This document shows, piece by piece, positions 1 through 7,482 of a DNA stretch of 22,276 nt (position 1 is its first letter; each line of letters begins with the position of its first letter). The stretch is from the NCBI GenBank assembly GCA_045629205.1, contig JAZQQT010000139.1, forward strand, positions 1 to 22,276. The letters are read 5' to 3'. The position numbers and the translations under genes are program-made. The notes below the pieces were generated by a model. That model was not told the DNA's origin, ran no database searches, and saw nothing but the letters and a program-made list of their open reading frames with translations. The DNA is from JAZQLP01 sp045629205 (lineage in GTDB: Bacteria; Bacillota; Clostridia; Oscillospirales; UBA644).

Positions 1-20
1 GTAGACAAAAGTGGTTTTTT

Positions 21-95
21 TGGTGACTCGAGGGGGAATCGAACCCCCGTTACAGCCGTGAAAGGGCCGTGTCTTAACCGCTTGACCATCGAGCC
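21..95 (-). tRNA. tRNA-Glu (anticodon UUC)
   Basis: Read on the minus strand this folds as a complete cloverleaf. The acceptor stem GGCUCGA pairs with UCGAGUC with one G-U pair, the anticodon loop is CUUUCAC giving anticodon UUC, and the T-arm is GGGGG-TTCGATT-CCCCC. The discriminator base is A and the 3' CCA is encoded (positions 21-23). It lies downstream of tRNA-Met, 58 bp away, and probably shares its promoter at 267-295. No terminator is visible in the 20 bp left in the window. Confidence 0.96.
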
Positions 96-153
96 GTTTA
101 TAATGGCGCCGAGCAGTGCTCATCTCACCATATTTAAACTCCGTTAAGGAACG

Positions 154-230
154 TGGTAGCGGAAGCTGGATTTGAACCGGCGACCTACCGGGTATGAACC
201 GGTTGCTCTAGCCAGCTGAGCTATTCCGCC
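154..230 (-). tRNA. tRNA-Met (anticodon CAU), elongator type
   Basis: A 77-nt cloverleaf with encoded CCA (154-156). The acceptor stem is GGCGGAA/TTCCGCT with a terminal G-U pair, the D-arm is GCTC/GAGC, the anticodon stem is ACCGG/CCGGT with loop TTCATAC, and the anticodon is CAU. It lacks the three G-C pairs of initiator anticodon stems and has a paired first base, so elongator Met is the best reading. tRNA-Ile2 with a lysidine-modified CAU cannot be fully excluded by eye. The T-stem GCCGG/CCAGC has one C-A mismatch in its middle (C51 against A63), which is unusual. Confidence 0.93.
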
Positions 231-266
231 ATAATTAACAGCGCGTTTTGAACAGAGCGCTTATTT

Positions 267-295
267 ATTATAGCGAAAAAGCATTGCCGTGTCAA
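267..295 (-). promoter_or_regulatory. Sigma-A promoter of the tRNA-Met/tRNA-Glu unit
   Basis: On the minus strand the -35 box is TTGACA (290-295), the spacer is exactly 17 bp, and the -10 box is TATAAT (267-272). Both hexamers match consensus perfectly. The predicted start near position 260 leaves a leader of about 30 nt before tRNA-Met, with a small AGCGC/GCGCT stem at 240-261. Such a strong promoter is typical of stable RNA genes. Confidence 0.9.
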
Positions 296-341
296 TAGTC
301 TAATTATGAAAAAATAATGTCAAATAGTCAAAATATTTTTA

Positions 342-842
342 TCAGTAGAGCATTCCCTTATAAACACCCGGCTCTGAACCGATTATTTCGATTGCGCCGC
401 AGCATTTTTCATAGAAATGGACCGGACCGGCCGCCCCGATTACTCCGTAGCCGTAACCCTCGTCATGCATGGCATGCAGACAGGCAAGTAACAAAGCTTT
501 GCCGAGATTCTGACCCCGTTCTTTTTCTGCAACTCCTATCGGTCCGAAAAAACCTTTAACGGTTGCATCGTAACATGCAAATCCGAGAATATCCGGTCTT
601 CCGTCACTGCCGTCGGCGTTTGTGTTTTTCCGCAAAGCGAGGAATATCCCTTTCGGGGAACGGAAGAAGGCATTTTCTGCTTCTCCTGCCCACATATCAC
701 CGAAATTCGTTTTTATCCATTCCGTTACTATATAGTTTTCGGGTCCTATCGGGCGGCGGATGCAGATGTTTTCTTTTTTCAGATCTTCAAGAACCGGATA
801 AAGCGGCGGAAGATCGTAAAGCTTTACCAATAAATCAGACAT
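342..842 (-). CDS. GNAT-family N-acetyltransferase
   Basis: A 166-residue protein with the GNAT fold signature. The acetyl-CoA pyrophosphate-binding segment is at about residues 103-122, with RGQNLGKALL fitting the R/Q-x-x-G-x-G/A pattern, and the motif B stretch FYEKCCGA is at 143-150. The substrate is not deducible. The N-terminal 55 residues are less typical and may form part of the acceptor site. The ATG at 842 is preceded by TAAGGAGT (848-855), a strong ribosome binding site. It is the last gene of the long minus-strand operon, 23 bp after the HD-domain gene. No GC-rich terminator hairpin is visible after the TGA stop, only an A/T stem near 305-340, so where transcription ends relative to the tRNA promoter is unclear. 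Confidence 0.85.
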   Translation of the reverse strand: MSDLLVKLYDLPPLYPVLEDLKKENICIRRPIGPENYIVTEWIKTNFGDMWAGEAENAFFRSPKGIFLALRKNTNADGSDGRPDILGFACYDATVKGFFGPIGVAEKERGQNLGKALLLACLHAMHDEGYGYGVIGAAGPVHFYEKCCGAIEIIGSEPGVYKGMLY

Positions 843-865
843 CGGTTACTCCTTATTGAAAATAC

Positions 866-1471
866 TTACAGCTTTTTCTCTTCGTCAAGATAAGACGAAA
901 TCAGGTCTGCCATATAGAACAAAAGCGTTGCCGGGTATCTTTCGTTAACGTCCTGCAAAAGATTTCTGTATTCGTAATCTTCTCCTCCGAACGGTCCCAT
1001 ATGGTAGAATATCATAAGCTCCTCAAGATGGCTTATTCTGATAAAGCTGCGCAGTATCCGTATGCTTCTCGTGGAATGAGGATAGGGGAGCGTGGGCGAT
1101 TTGATGGTCGCGTATGTTTCATACGATTCCCATTGTCCGTTTTCGTTCTTTCTGTTGCGTTTTTCAATCGTATAAAAGTTCGCCTTGCAAAGATCGTGGC
1201 AGAGCGAAACGATGATTGCCGTGTCTTCTTCGACCTTTATTTCGGGGCGCATTGCAAGCAGTTTTTTGAAATTGTCATATACGTTAAGCGAATGCAGGAG
1301 CAGACCGTATTCAAAGTTGTTGTGATATTTTGTGGATGCGGGGGCTGTAAAGAAATCCGTTTTAGATTCAAGGTATTCTATAAGATTGTCTATACCTTCT
1401 CTGCCGGAACTTCTTAAAAGATTGATATACGCCTGTTTTTTTTCTTCGGCGTTTGTGATGATTTCGCTCAT
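866..1471 (-). CDS. HD-domain protein, putative metal-dependent phosphohydrolase
   Basis: A 201-residue soluble protein. It carries an HD-superfamily metal site: His60 in LLLHSLNVY, the His92-Asp93 doublet in SLCHDLCKAN, a later His157 in FYHMGPFGG and Asp179 in MADLIS. HD proteins hydrolyse phosphate esters such as nucleotides, (p)ppGpp or RNA ends; the substrate here cannot be told. The architecture is the HD domain alone, with no RelA, YhaM OB-fold or HD-GYP extension. The start ATG at 1471 has AAAGGAG (1477-1483) at 5-nt spacing, and this site overlaps the proA stop, so the two are probably translated in sequence. The neighbours, proline synthesis upstream and a GNAT enzyme downstream, do not reveal its role. 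Confidence 0.82.
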   Translation of the reverse strand: MSEIITNAEEKKQAYINLLRSSGREGIDNLIEYLESKTDFFTAPASTKYHNNFEYGLLLHSLNVYDNFKKLLAMRPEIKVEEDTAIIVSLCHDLCKANFYTIEKRNRKNENGQWESYETYATIKSPTLPYPHSTRSIRILRSFIRISHLEELMIFYHMGPFGGEDYEYRNLLQDVNERYPATLLFYMADLISSYLDEEKKL

Positions 1472-1481
1472 TCTTTCTCCT

Positions 1482-2723
1482 TTATGATCTGACTTGACCG
1501 TTACCGCGTATCACGTATTTTTCGGATGTCAGCGCTTCCAGTCCCATCGGACCTCTCACGTGCAGCTTCTGGGTAGATATCCCCATTTCCGCTCCGAGTC
1601 CGAACTGATTACCGTCGGTAAAACGGGTGGATGCGTTAACGTAAACAGCCGCCGAGTCGATTTCGGTAAGGAATTTTGACGCGTTACGTTCGTTTTCCGT
1701 TATGATCGCTTCGCTGTGCATCGTGCTGTGTTCGTTGATATGGGCTATCGCCTCGTCGATGCTGTCTACTATGATACATGAGATTTTATAGTCAAGATAT
1801 TCTTTGTAAAAATCTTCATCCGAAGCCGGAGTGCAGTCTATGATCTTTTGTGTCCGTCCGCATCCGATAATTTCGGTATTTTTTTCATCAAGGGCGGCTT
1901 TTATTCTCGGCAGAAGCTTTTCCGCGACCGCCGAGTGGATTACAAGCGATTCGGCGGCGTTGCATACGGAGGGCCTCTGCGTTTTTGCGTTCACGATGAT
2001 TTTTACGGCTTTATCAGCGTCGCAGGTTTCGTCACAGTATATATGGCAGTTTCCTTCTCCCGTTTTTATAACCGGAACCGTCGCATTTTCGGCAACCGAA
2101 CGTATCAGATTTCCGCTTCCGCGCGGGATAAGAAGATCAACGTATTTGTCGAGACGCATAAGCTGACGGGCCGATTCTCGGTCTGTATCTTCGATTATCT
2201 GTATCAGGTCTTCGTTAAGTCCGCAGCGGTTAAGTGCTTTTCTCATTGCGTAGGCAAGAGCGATATTCGAGTTTATCGCTTCCTTTCCGCCTCTCAGAAT
2301 AACCGCGTTTCCCGATTTCAGTGTGAGTGCGGCGGCGTCAACCGTAACGTTCGGTCTTGATTCGTAAATGATCGCTATGACTCCGAACGGAACGCGCATT
2401 TTTTCTACTGTCAATCCGTTGGCAAGTTTTTTCGATTCCGTTATTTTACCTTTCGGCGAGGAAAGCATAGCGACTTCCTCAACCCCTTTTGCGATCGAGT
2501 CTATGCGTGGTTCAGTGAGGCGCAGACGGTCGGTCATAACCTCGTTTATTCCGTTTTGATGCGCTTTTTCAATATCTTTTTCGTTTTCGGCAAGAATTGC
2601 CGCGCTGTTTTCACGGAGCGAATCCGCGATGCGGAAAAGTGCTTCGTTTATAGTCGATTCCGCAAGCTTTGCGCCTTCTCTTGCCGCTGCTTTGGCTTTT
2701 ATGCCGAGTTCTGTTACGGTCAT
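1482..2723 (-). CDS. proA: Gamma-glutamyl phosphate reductase
   Basis: Catalyses the NADPH-dependent reduction of gamma-glutamyl phosphate to glutamate-5-semialdehyde, the second step of proline synthesis, in the cytoplasm. The 413 residues match the usual family length. It has the aldehyde-dehydrogenase fold with catalytic Cys254 in RPSVCNAAESL, the VIYESRPNVT-like segment at 116-127, and GSGNLI near 202. I place the start at 2723 rather than at an in-frame ATG at 2756. The later start gives MTVTELGIKA, like other ProA proteins, and makes a 4-bp ATGA overlap with the proB stop, whereas the earlier one would intrude into proB. No clear ribosome binding site precedes it, consistent with coupling to proB. 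A ProC gene is not in this window. Confidence 0.96.
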   Translation of the reverse strand: MTVTELGIKAKAAAREGAKLAESTINEALFRIADSLRENSAAILAENEKDIEKAHQNGINEVMTDRLRLTEPRIDSIAKGVEEVAMLSSPKGKITESKKLANGLTVEKMRVPFGVIAIIYESRPNVTVDAAALTLKSGNAVILRGGKEAINSNIALAYAMRKALNRCGLNEDLIQIIEDTDRESARQLMRLDKYVDLLIPRGSGNLIRSVAENATVPVIKTGEGNCHIYCDETCDADKAVKIIVNAKTQRPSVCNAAESLVIHSAVAEKLLPRIKAALDEKNTEIIGCGRTQKIIDCTPASDEDFYKEYLDYKISCIIVDSIDEAIAHINEHSTMHSEAIITENERNASKFLTEIDSAAVYVNASTRFTDGNQFGLGAEMGISTQKLHVRGPMGLEALTSEKYVIRGNGQVRS

Positions 2724-3493
2724 TTGTTGCTTTTCGCGGTAAATTTCGTTCCGCAATCCTTTCCGTCGATGATATCGTAAACAACAGCCGGATCGGCTCC
2801 CGAAACAACGAAGGTCGTAATTCCTTCTTTTGTCGCGATATCAGCCGCTTTGATTTTCGTAATCATTCCTCCGGTTCCTTTATCGGTGGAGGTATCTCCG
2901 GCAAGATTTCTTATTTTATCCGTAATTTCATTTACTTCCGGAATGAGTTTTGCATTCGGGTTTGTCTTCGGATTGGCATCATAAAGCCCCTCCGTGTCGG
3001 TCATCAGAATCAGCACGTCGGCATTGATACATGTTGCAACTATTGCCGAAAGCGTGTCGTTGTCACCGAATTTGATTTCTTCAACTTCGACAGAGTCGTT
3101 TTCGTTGACGATCGGAATGCATCCGTAAGACAGCAGTTCTTCAAATGTGTTTACGACGTTTTCTTTTCTCGTGGCGTTATCCATAACGTCACGGGTAAGC
3201 AGTATCTGACCTACTCGGCAGCCGTAATCGAGAAAGAGCTTATCGTAAATGCTCATAAGCTCGCACTGTCCGACGGCGGCAACCGCCTGACGCTTTGATG
3301 TTTCGGATGGTTTTTTCGAAAGATTCAGTTTTGCGGCGCCTACTACCTGCGCGCCCGAAGAAACTATGATGACCTCATGTCCCGCATTCGTTAAATCTGA
3401 AAAAACGCGGGTATATTTTTCGAGCAGTCTGAGATTGATTTTTCCGTTTTCACGCGTAAGCGTGGATGATCCTATTTTTACTACTATTCGCAT
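2720..3493 (-). CDS. proB: Glutamate 5-kinase, short form without PUA domain
   Basis: Phosphorylates glutamate to gamma-glutamyl phosphate, the first committed step of proline synthesis. The 257 residues form an amino-acid-kinase domain: VVKIGSSTLT at 4-13, SSGAQVVGA at 45-53, NENDSV at 130-135, GDND at 143-146, and a TDTEGLYDANP segment. The protein ends after the kinase fold, so the C-terminal RNA-binding-like PUA domain of many ProB proteins (about 365 residues) is absent; short ProB forms are known in other Firmicutes. I chose the ATG at 3493 over 3556 because MRIVVKIGSS is the family N-terminus, AGGA lies 5 nt upstream, and the earlier start would overlap the deacetylase gene by 60 bp. 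It is coupled to proA by an ATGA overlap. Confidence 0.95.
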   Translation of the reverse strand: MRIVVKIGSSTLTRENGKINLRLLEKYTRVFSDLTNAGHEVIIVSSGAQVVGAAKLNLSKKPSETSKRQAVAAVGQCELMSIYDKLFLDYGCRVGQILLTRDVMDNATRKENVVNTFEELLSYGCIPIVNENDSVEVEEIKFGDNDTLSAIVATCINADVLILMTDTEGLYDANPKTNPNAKLIPEVNEITDKIRNLAGDTSTDKGTGGMITKIKAADIATKEGITTFVVSGADPAVVYDIIDGKDCGTKFTAKSNK

Positions 3494-3494
3494 A

Positions 3495-4442
3495 TTAATC
3501 CTGTGTTTTGAGTGGTGATTGTATAAATGTATATCCTTTTTCGGTAAGGGGTTCAAATGAGTATCCCATATTCATCAGTGTGTCGATAAGCTGGGGAAGC
3601 GCTTCCGCAGTGTTAGGCATATTGTGCATGAGAACGATAATGGTTTTATACTTTTTGTTGAGCTGCTTTTCGGTTTCCTCAATGGCGTTATCCAGTATGG
3701 TTGAAACGGCGGTTTTCGCATTATAATCCACAGTGTCAACATTCCAGTCACAGACGACGTATCCCTCGAGCTGAAGATCCGAAAGCACACTGTAATAAAT
3801 ATCTTCGTTATCGGCGTATTTTTTGAAGAACCCTTTTGCCGAGTATGAACCTCCGGGCATACGGATCAATTTTGAAACGGAATCCGACACTCCGATGGCG
3901 TCAAACCTTGCATGGAGAGCGTTAAAATCATCCATATACGCTTTGTAACTTGCGTAAATCGTCGGATAGTCATGGACGTTGCAGTGATATGCTATCACGT
4001 GTCCCTCTTCCGCCATTCTCAGAAGACGCTGCACATTGTTTCCCTCATCCAGCTTTTGTCCTACTATAAAGAATGTGCCTTTGATACCGTAGGAATCGAG
4101 AATATCAAGAATCGTGTCTGTGTATTTCGAAGGTCCGTCGTCAAACGTGAGGTAACATATCCGTTCTGTTTCGTATGATTTCCATTTCTTTGCGTATTCG
4201 AGGTCTTCGGCAACGGTATCGTATCTTGCTTTTGTGATTTCTTTTTCGGCTTTGAGAGCATCGATACCTGCCGCGTTTGCCGCCTGTCCGTTCTCGCATG
4301 CTTTTATTGCGGCGTTGTATTCATCGGTCTTTTGGTTCGCCGATTTAAGCGCGGACCCCACAAATACGGAACCGATGACCGAAAGAATGATAATAACGAC
4401 GCAAACGATCTGTATTCCGGCGTATGGATTTCTTCTTGACAT
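3495..4442 (-). CDS. Membrane-anchored polysaccharide deacetylase (NodB domain), copy 1
   Basis: A 315-residue protein with a short basic N-terminus, one membrane segment (about residues 10-31), a charged helical linker (32-90) and an extracellular NodB-homology deacetylase domain (about 95-312). All catalytic motifs are visible: TFDDGPS with Asp101 and Asp102, His153 and His157 in YHCNVHDY, Arg194 in RMPGGS, DWNVDTVDY at 232-240, and His273 in VLMHN. Family members remove N-acetyl groups from peptidoglycan or other cell-surface sugars using a divalent metal; the substrate is not resolved here. CCTCCTT on the plus strand (AAGGAGG as read, 4450-4456) is a strong binding site and overlaps the stop of the preceding small gene. 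The gene ends 1 bp before proB. It pairs with the upstream coiled-coil gene, mirroring the second pair at 4784-5964. Confidence 0.9.
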   Translation of the reverse strand: MSRRNPYAGIQIVCVVIIILSVIGSVFVGSALKSANQKTDEYNAAIKACENGQAANAAGIDALKAEKEITKARYDTVAEDLEYAKKWKSYETERICYLTFDDGPSKYTDTILDILDSYGIKGTFFIVGQKLDEGNNVQRLLRMAEEGHVIAYHCNVHDYPTIYASYKAYMDDFNALHARFDAIGVSDSVSKLIRMPGGSYSAKGFFKKYADNEDIYYSVLSDLQLEGYVVCDWNVDTVDYNAKTAVSTILDNAIEETEKQLNKKYKTIIVLMHNMPNTAEALPQLIDTLMNMGYSFEPLTEKGYTFIQSPLKTQD

Positions 4443-4454
4443 CTTTCGTCCTCC

Positions 4455-4760
4455 TTAATCATCCGACAGATTGAGTATCTGTTCTTCCATTTTTGTGATT
4501 TCCCTGTTGAGGTCATCGATTTCTTTTTGAATTATATCGGTCTCTGTCTGAGAATCCGAATAATGTCTCTGCGCCGCTGCGCAATCGTCGGCTTTTCTGC
4601 TGCGTTCAGCGTTGGCGTTAAAAAAGCTTGAGATTAAAATAATCTGAACGGCAAGCGCAACGGTGGCTCCGATCACCAGAATACCCGTCAGCAATGATGA
4701 ATTTCGTATTTCCGACGAACTCCGATATGAGTGTCCGTGTCTTGAACTGTATGTAGACAT
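4455..4760 (-). CDS. Small single-pass membrane protein with C-terminal coiled coil, copy 1
   Basis: A 101-residue protein I do not recognise as a named family. Residues 1-22 are polar and rich in Ser, Tyr and His, residues 23-47 form one membrane helix, and residues about 65-98 form a coiled coil. In the last part Ile77, Ile81, Leu84, Ile88, Met91, Ile95 and Leu98 follow a regular 4-3 heptad spacing, which predicts a parallel dimer or a hetero-coil. The topology (short inside tail, one membrane pass, outside coil) resembles FtsL/DivIC-type proteins, but I see no sequence signature for them. It sits 12 bp upstream of deacetylase copy 1, so a partner or scaffold role is an inference. The binding site AGAAGGGA lies about 10 nt before the ATG. 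Confidence 0.75.
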   Translation of the reverse strand: MSTYSSRHGHSYRSSSEIRNSSLLTGILVIGATVALAVQIILISSFFNANAERSRKADDCAAAQRHYSDSQTETDIIQKEIDDLNREITKMEEQILNLSDD

Positions 4761-4783
4761 AACTTAAATGTCCCTTCTGTTAA

Positions 4784-5692
4784 TTATTCTCCGAAAAGAT
4801 TATACGGAAAATCGTTCTCTTCAAGAGTATCAAATGAAAAACCTTTTTCTATAAGACCGTTGATTACTGCCGGAATCGCTTCGGCGGATGCCGGTGTGCA
4901 ATGAAGAAGCAGAACACCTGCTTTATATGTTTTCTCGAGAACGTAGTCGCTGCTTTCAAGTGTGTCTGCGATTATTGATTCCGTGGTCGCTCCTCCGCCC
5001 CAGTCGTTTCCGCTTATGTCAAAATCTACGACCGAATAACCGATCTGCGACAGTATTTCTCTGATTTTATCGTATGCCTTGTTGTTGCCCGTGCTTTTGT
5101 AAAGAGCTTCCTTAGCCGATCCGCTCGTCCACGGAAATCTCAGTAATCTTGCCTGCGGTATTCCTTTTTCTTTAAGAATGGTCTGCGCGGATTGGAGATC
5201 CTGCATAAAGGCTTCATACCCGTTGTATATCTTCATTTCATGATAGTATCCGTGCAGTCCGACGGTAAATCCCATGTCTGTTATCTTTTTCAGAATCTCA
5301 ACATTTCTTTCCGATTGCAGATTGGCACAGACCGAGAAAAAGGTTGCGCTCAGTCCTTGAGAGTGCAGATATTCCGCTATCTTAAGCGCCGACTCGTTCG
5401 GACCGTCGTCAAACGTCAGAAAAACCGTAGGCTGTGTCTTGTATTTCTCAAATGTGCCTGCCTGTTCTTTCTTGATAACGGCTGTTTCATATTGCGCCTT
5501 ACGGTTTTTCAGTATGTCGGACGCTACGGCTTTCAGTTCAATGTTTTTCTGAGTTGATTCAGCGGCTTTTTCGGTTGCGTTAAGGTAATATTGCGTTTTT
5601 TTGTCGGATAAGAGAGCCAAACATATCAGAACTGCGGACATGAATATCGCGACGGCGCTTATCAGAAGCGGGACCAAAGTGTTTTTTTTCAT
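4784..5692 (-). CDS. Membrane-anchored polysaccharide deacetylase (NodB domain), copy 2
   Basis: A 302-residue protein with the same plan as copy 1: a membrane helix (about 7-28), a charged helical linker (30-85) and a NodB deacetylase domain (88-300). Motifs are TFDDGPNES with Asp95 and Asp96, HGYYH with His147 and His151, RFPWTSG with Arg185, DFDISGNDWGGG near 223-234, and LLLHCTP with His264. The two deacetylases differ strongly outside the motifs, and motif 3 has Trp where copy 1 has Gly, so they are diverged relatives rather than a recent duplication and may have different substrates. The start overlaps the stop of the preceding small gene as ATGA, with AGAGG upstream, implying translational coupling. 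Expected to act at the outer face of the membrane. Confidence 0.89.
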   Translation of the reverse strand: MKKNTLVPLLISAVAIFMSAVLICLALLSDKKTQYYLNATEKAAESTQKNIELKAVASDILKNRKAQYETAVIKKEQAGTFEKYKTQPTVFLTFDDGPNESALKIAEYLHSQGLSATFFSVCANLQSERNVEILKKITDMGFTVGLHGYYHEMKIYNGYEAFMQDLQSAQTILKEKGIPQARLLRFPWTSGSAKEALYKSTGNNKAYDKIREILSQIGYSVVDFDISGNDWGGGATTESIIADTLESSDYVLEKTYKAGVLLLHCTPASAEAIPAVINGLIEKGFSFDTLEENDFPYNLFGE

Positions 5693-5964
5693 TTTTGCGC
5701 CTCTTTGATACTGTCAAACAGTTCTTTCTGTTCTTCCGTGATCAGATCCGTTTCAAATTCGACGTCGGCAATTTCATCAAGGATCGCGTCTGTGTCGGCA
5801 TCGGTTTCGTTCATGAGTTTTTCGGCTTCGTCAAATGCTTTCTCTGCTTCGATTTCAGCATTTTTCGCATTGATAAAAGAAAATGCGCAGAACAATAGAA
5901 GAATAATCGTGATTACGGCTGCAATCCAGTATGGAACAGTGCTTTGTTTCTTTGTTTCTTCCAT
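5689..5964 (-). CDS. Small single-pass membrane protein with acidic coiled coil, copy 2
   Basis: A 91-residue protein without a recognisable named family. A 10-residue polar tail is followed by one membrane helix (about 11-32) and a strongly acidic helical region (35-90) rich in Glu and Asp, with likely coiled-coil character. It has the same architecture as the small protein at 4455-4760 but little obvious sequence identity. The ATG at 5964 has AAAGG upstream (rc at 5971-5975), with TTAAT between. Its TGA overlaps the ATG of deacetylase copy 2 by 4 bp, the tightest possible coupling, which suggests that the two products are made in a fixed ratio and may form a complex. The function is unknown. 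Confidence 0.74.
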   Translation of the reverse strand: MEETKKQSTVPYWIAAVITIILLLFCAFSFINAKNAEIEAEKAFDEAEKLMNETDADTDAILDEIADVEFETDLITEEQKELFDSIKEAQK

Positions 5965-5983
5965 ATTAACCTTTCGAATGCTG

Positions 5984-6457
5984 TCAGATTATTTGCGGTA
6001 TGTCATCAATATCTTTTATTTCGGCAGTAAGAATACCGTCTGTATCACTCAGTATCGCGTAACTTCCTTTATAGCCCAGAGAACCGGGATTGACCAACAG
6101 TATTCCGTTTCTCTCTTCGGAAACAGCGCAGTGTGTGTGGCCGAAAAGTGCGCAGTCACATTTGTTTTTTACAGCCTCGGCGATTATCAGGTCTTTATCT
6201 CCGTTTCCGAATGCGTGGCCGTGGGTGCAGAACAATCTGTGTCTGCCGAATGGGATCACTATAAATCGTGGCATATTGAAGCCGAGATCGCAATTTCCGT
6301 ATACGCGGTAGATGGTGACGGACGGATTGAACTTTTCGGCTTCTTCCACGTCGTGAATTCCGTCACCGCAGAAAATCATGTCGGTTTTGTAATGGCAGGC
6401 AAGTTTGTCGACGGATGCCGATGCTCCGTGTGAGTCTGAAAAAACAATTATTTTCAT
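5984..6457 (-). CDS. YfcE/MJ0936-type metallophosphoesterase
   Basis: A 157-residue calcineurin-like phosphoesterase made of the catalytic domain alone. The metal ligands and motifs are in order: DSH at 8-10, GD at 31-32, GNCD at 54-57, THGH at 78-81, GHTH at 106-109 and NPGS at 123-126. Family members such as YfcE hydrolyse model phosphodiesters with two metal ions; the natural substrate is generally not known. It starts 2 bp after the tsaD stop with only a weak binding site (GGGAA at long spacing), which suggests translational coupling to tsaD. Confidence 0.92.
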   Translation of the reverse strand: MKIIVFSDSHGASASVDKLACHYKTDMIFCGDGIHDVEEAEKFNPSVTIYRVYGNCDLGFNMPRFIVIPFGRHRLFCTHGHAFGNGDKDLIIAEAVKNKCDCALFGHTHCAVSEERNGILLVNPGSLGYKGSYAILSDTDGILTAEIKDIDDIPQII

Positions 6458-6459
6458 GA

Positions 6460-7470
6460 TTAAAACAAATTCCCGCAGATATTCATTGTCGGATAGGCGT
6501 TGAGATTTATTCCCGCGGTATGACCTGCCGTAAATTCAAAATATCCCTGCGCGGCTATCATGGCGGCATTATCTCCGCACAGTTTTTTGTCGGGTAAATA
6601 AAGCGCTATGTCTTTTTTTTCGCAGGCGTCGGTAAGCTTTTGCCGCAGAATGCCGTTTGCGGATACTCCGCCTGCAACGGCAAGCTTTTTCGGATGATGA
6701 GTTTCGGCAGCCGCGACGGCTTTTTCGGCAAGAACTCCGGTGACGGCCTCTGTAAATGATGCTGCGATGTCTTCTTTTGAATAGGCTTCTCCGGTCTGTT
6801 CTTTGTTGTGAACGTAATTTATCACTGCTGTTTTGACTCCGCTGAATGAGAAAGAAAACGGATCGTCCTTAAAACTGACTTTCGGAAAAGGAATCGCTTT
6901 CGGATTGCCTTTTTTCGCCAGTTCTTCCATAAGCGCACCTCCGGGATAGGGGAGACCTATGACTCTTGCCGCTTTATCGAAAGATTCGCCTGCCGCGTCG
7001 TCGTGAGTCGTTCCGAGAATCTGATAATCGGTGTAGTCTTTTACGTAAACTATATGACTGTGCCCACCGGAGGCAATAAGGGCGGTAAAAGGCGGCTCAA
7101 GATCCGGATGGGTGATATAATCTGCCGCTACGTGTCCCCGAAGATGGTGAACGGGGATAAGAGGTTTGTTCATCGCCAGCGCAAGGCTTTTTGCGAACGA
7201 TACACCGACAAGCAAAGCACCTATCAATCCGGGAGCATAAGTCACGGCAATCCCGTCTATCTTTTTATCACCGATATCGTTCAGTGCCTGTTTCGTCAAT
7301 CCGGATATCGCTTCGCAATGCGCTCTCGCGGCGATTTCGGGAACCACTCCGCCGTAAAGCTTATGTATATCTATCTGAGATGCGACATAACTCGATAAAA
7401 CATTTCTGCCGTTTTCTACAATCGCAACAGCGGTTTCGTCGCATGAACTTTCTATTCCGAGGATAATCAT
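6460..7470 (-). CDS. tsaD: tRNA N6-adenosine threonylcarbamoyltransferase
   Basis: Transfers the threonylcarbamoyl group to A37 of tRNAs that read ANN codons (t6A). The 336-residue length is normal for TsaD/Gcp/YgjD. It starts MIILGIESSCDETA, has the PEIAARAH segment at 44-51, the metal-binding pair His109 and His113 in HHLRGH, GGHSHIVY, and a late GDNAAMIA metal motif. It normally works with TsaB and TsaE after TsaC makes the adenylate; none of those genes is in the window. rimI lies immediately upstream with a 12-bp gap, a common arrangement. The start context has no strong Shine-Dalgarno sequence, only GAAAGAAG. Confidence 0.97.
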   Translation of the reverse strand: MIILGIESSCDETAVAIVENGRNVLSSYVASQIDIHKLYGGVVPEIAARAHCEAISGLTKQALNDIGDKKIDGIAVTYAPGLIGALLVGVSFAKSLALAMNKPLIPVHHLRGHVAADYITHPDLEPPFTALIASGGHSHIVYVKDYTDYQILGTTHDDAAGESFDKAARVIGLPYPGGALMEELAKKGNPKAIPFPKVSFKDDPFSFSFSGVKTAVINYVHNKEQTGEAYSKEDIAASFTEAVTGVLAEKAVAAAETHHPKKLAVAGGVSANGILRQKLTDACEKKDIALYLPDKKLCGDNAAMIAAQGYFEFTAGHTAGINLNAYPTMNICGNLF

Positions 7471-7482
7471 TTGGTTCTTCTT

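Noticed and set aside
318..323. Second TTGACA on the minus strand upstream of the tRNA genes
   Set aside because: No acceptable -10 box lies 16-18 bp downstream; the complete promoter is at 267-295.
300..341. Possible terminator after the GNAT gene
   Set aside because: Only a short A/T-only stem near T-runs is visible; it lacks the GC-rich stem of an intrinsic terminator.
2724..2756. Earlier in-frame ATG for proA
   Set aside because: It lies inside proB, gives a non-family N-terminus, and lacks the ATGA coupling seen at 2723.
2669..3298. Long plus-strand frame of 209 codons opposite proB/proA
   Set aside because: It is a shadow of two certain genes on the other strand, has no family features, and its composition looks like reversed coding sequence.
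3494..3556. Earlier in-frame ATG for proB
   Set aside because: It overlaps the deacetylase gene by about 60 bp and adds 21 residues before the conserved MRIVVKIGSS start.
5705..6433. 242-codon plus-strand frame opposite the YfcE-type gene and small protein
   Set aside because: It overlaps two supported minus-strand genes and shows low-complexity Ser/Phe runs typical of antisense translation.
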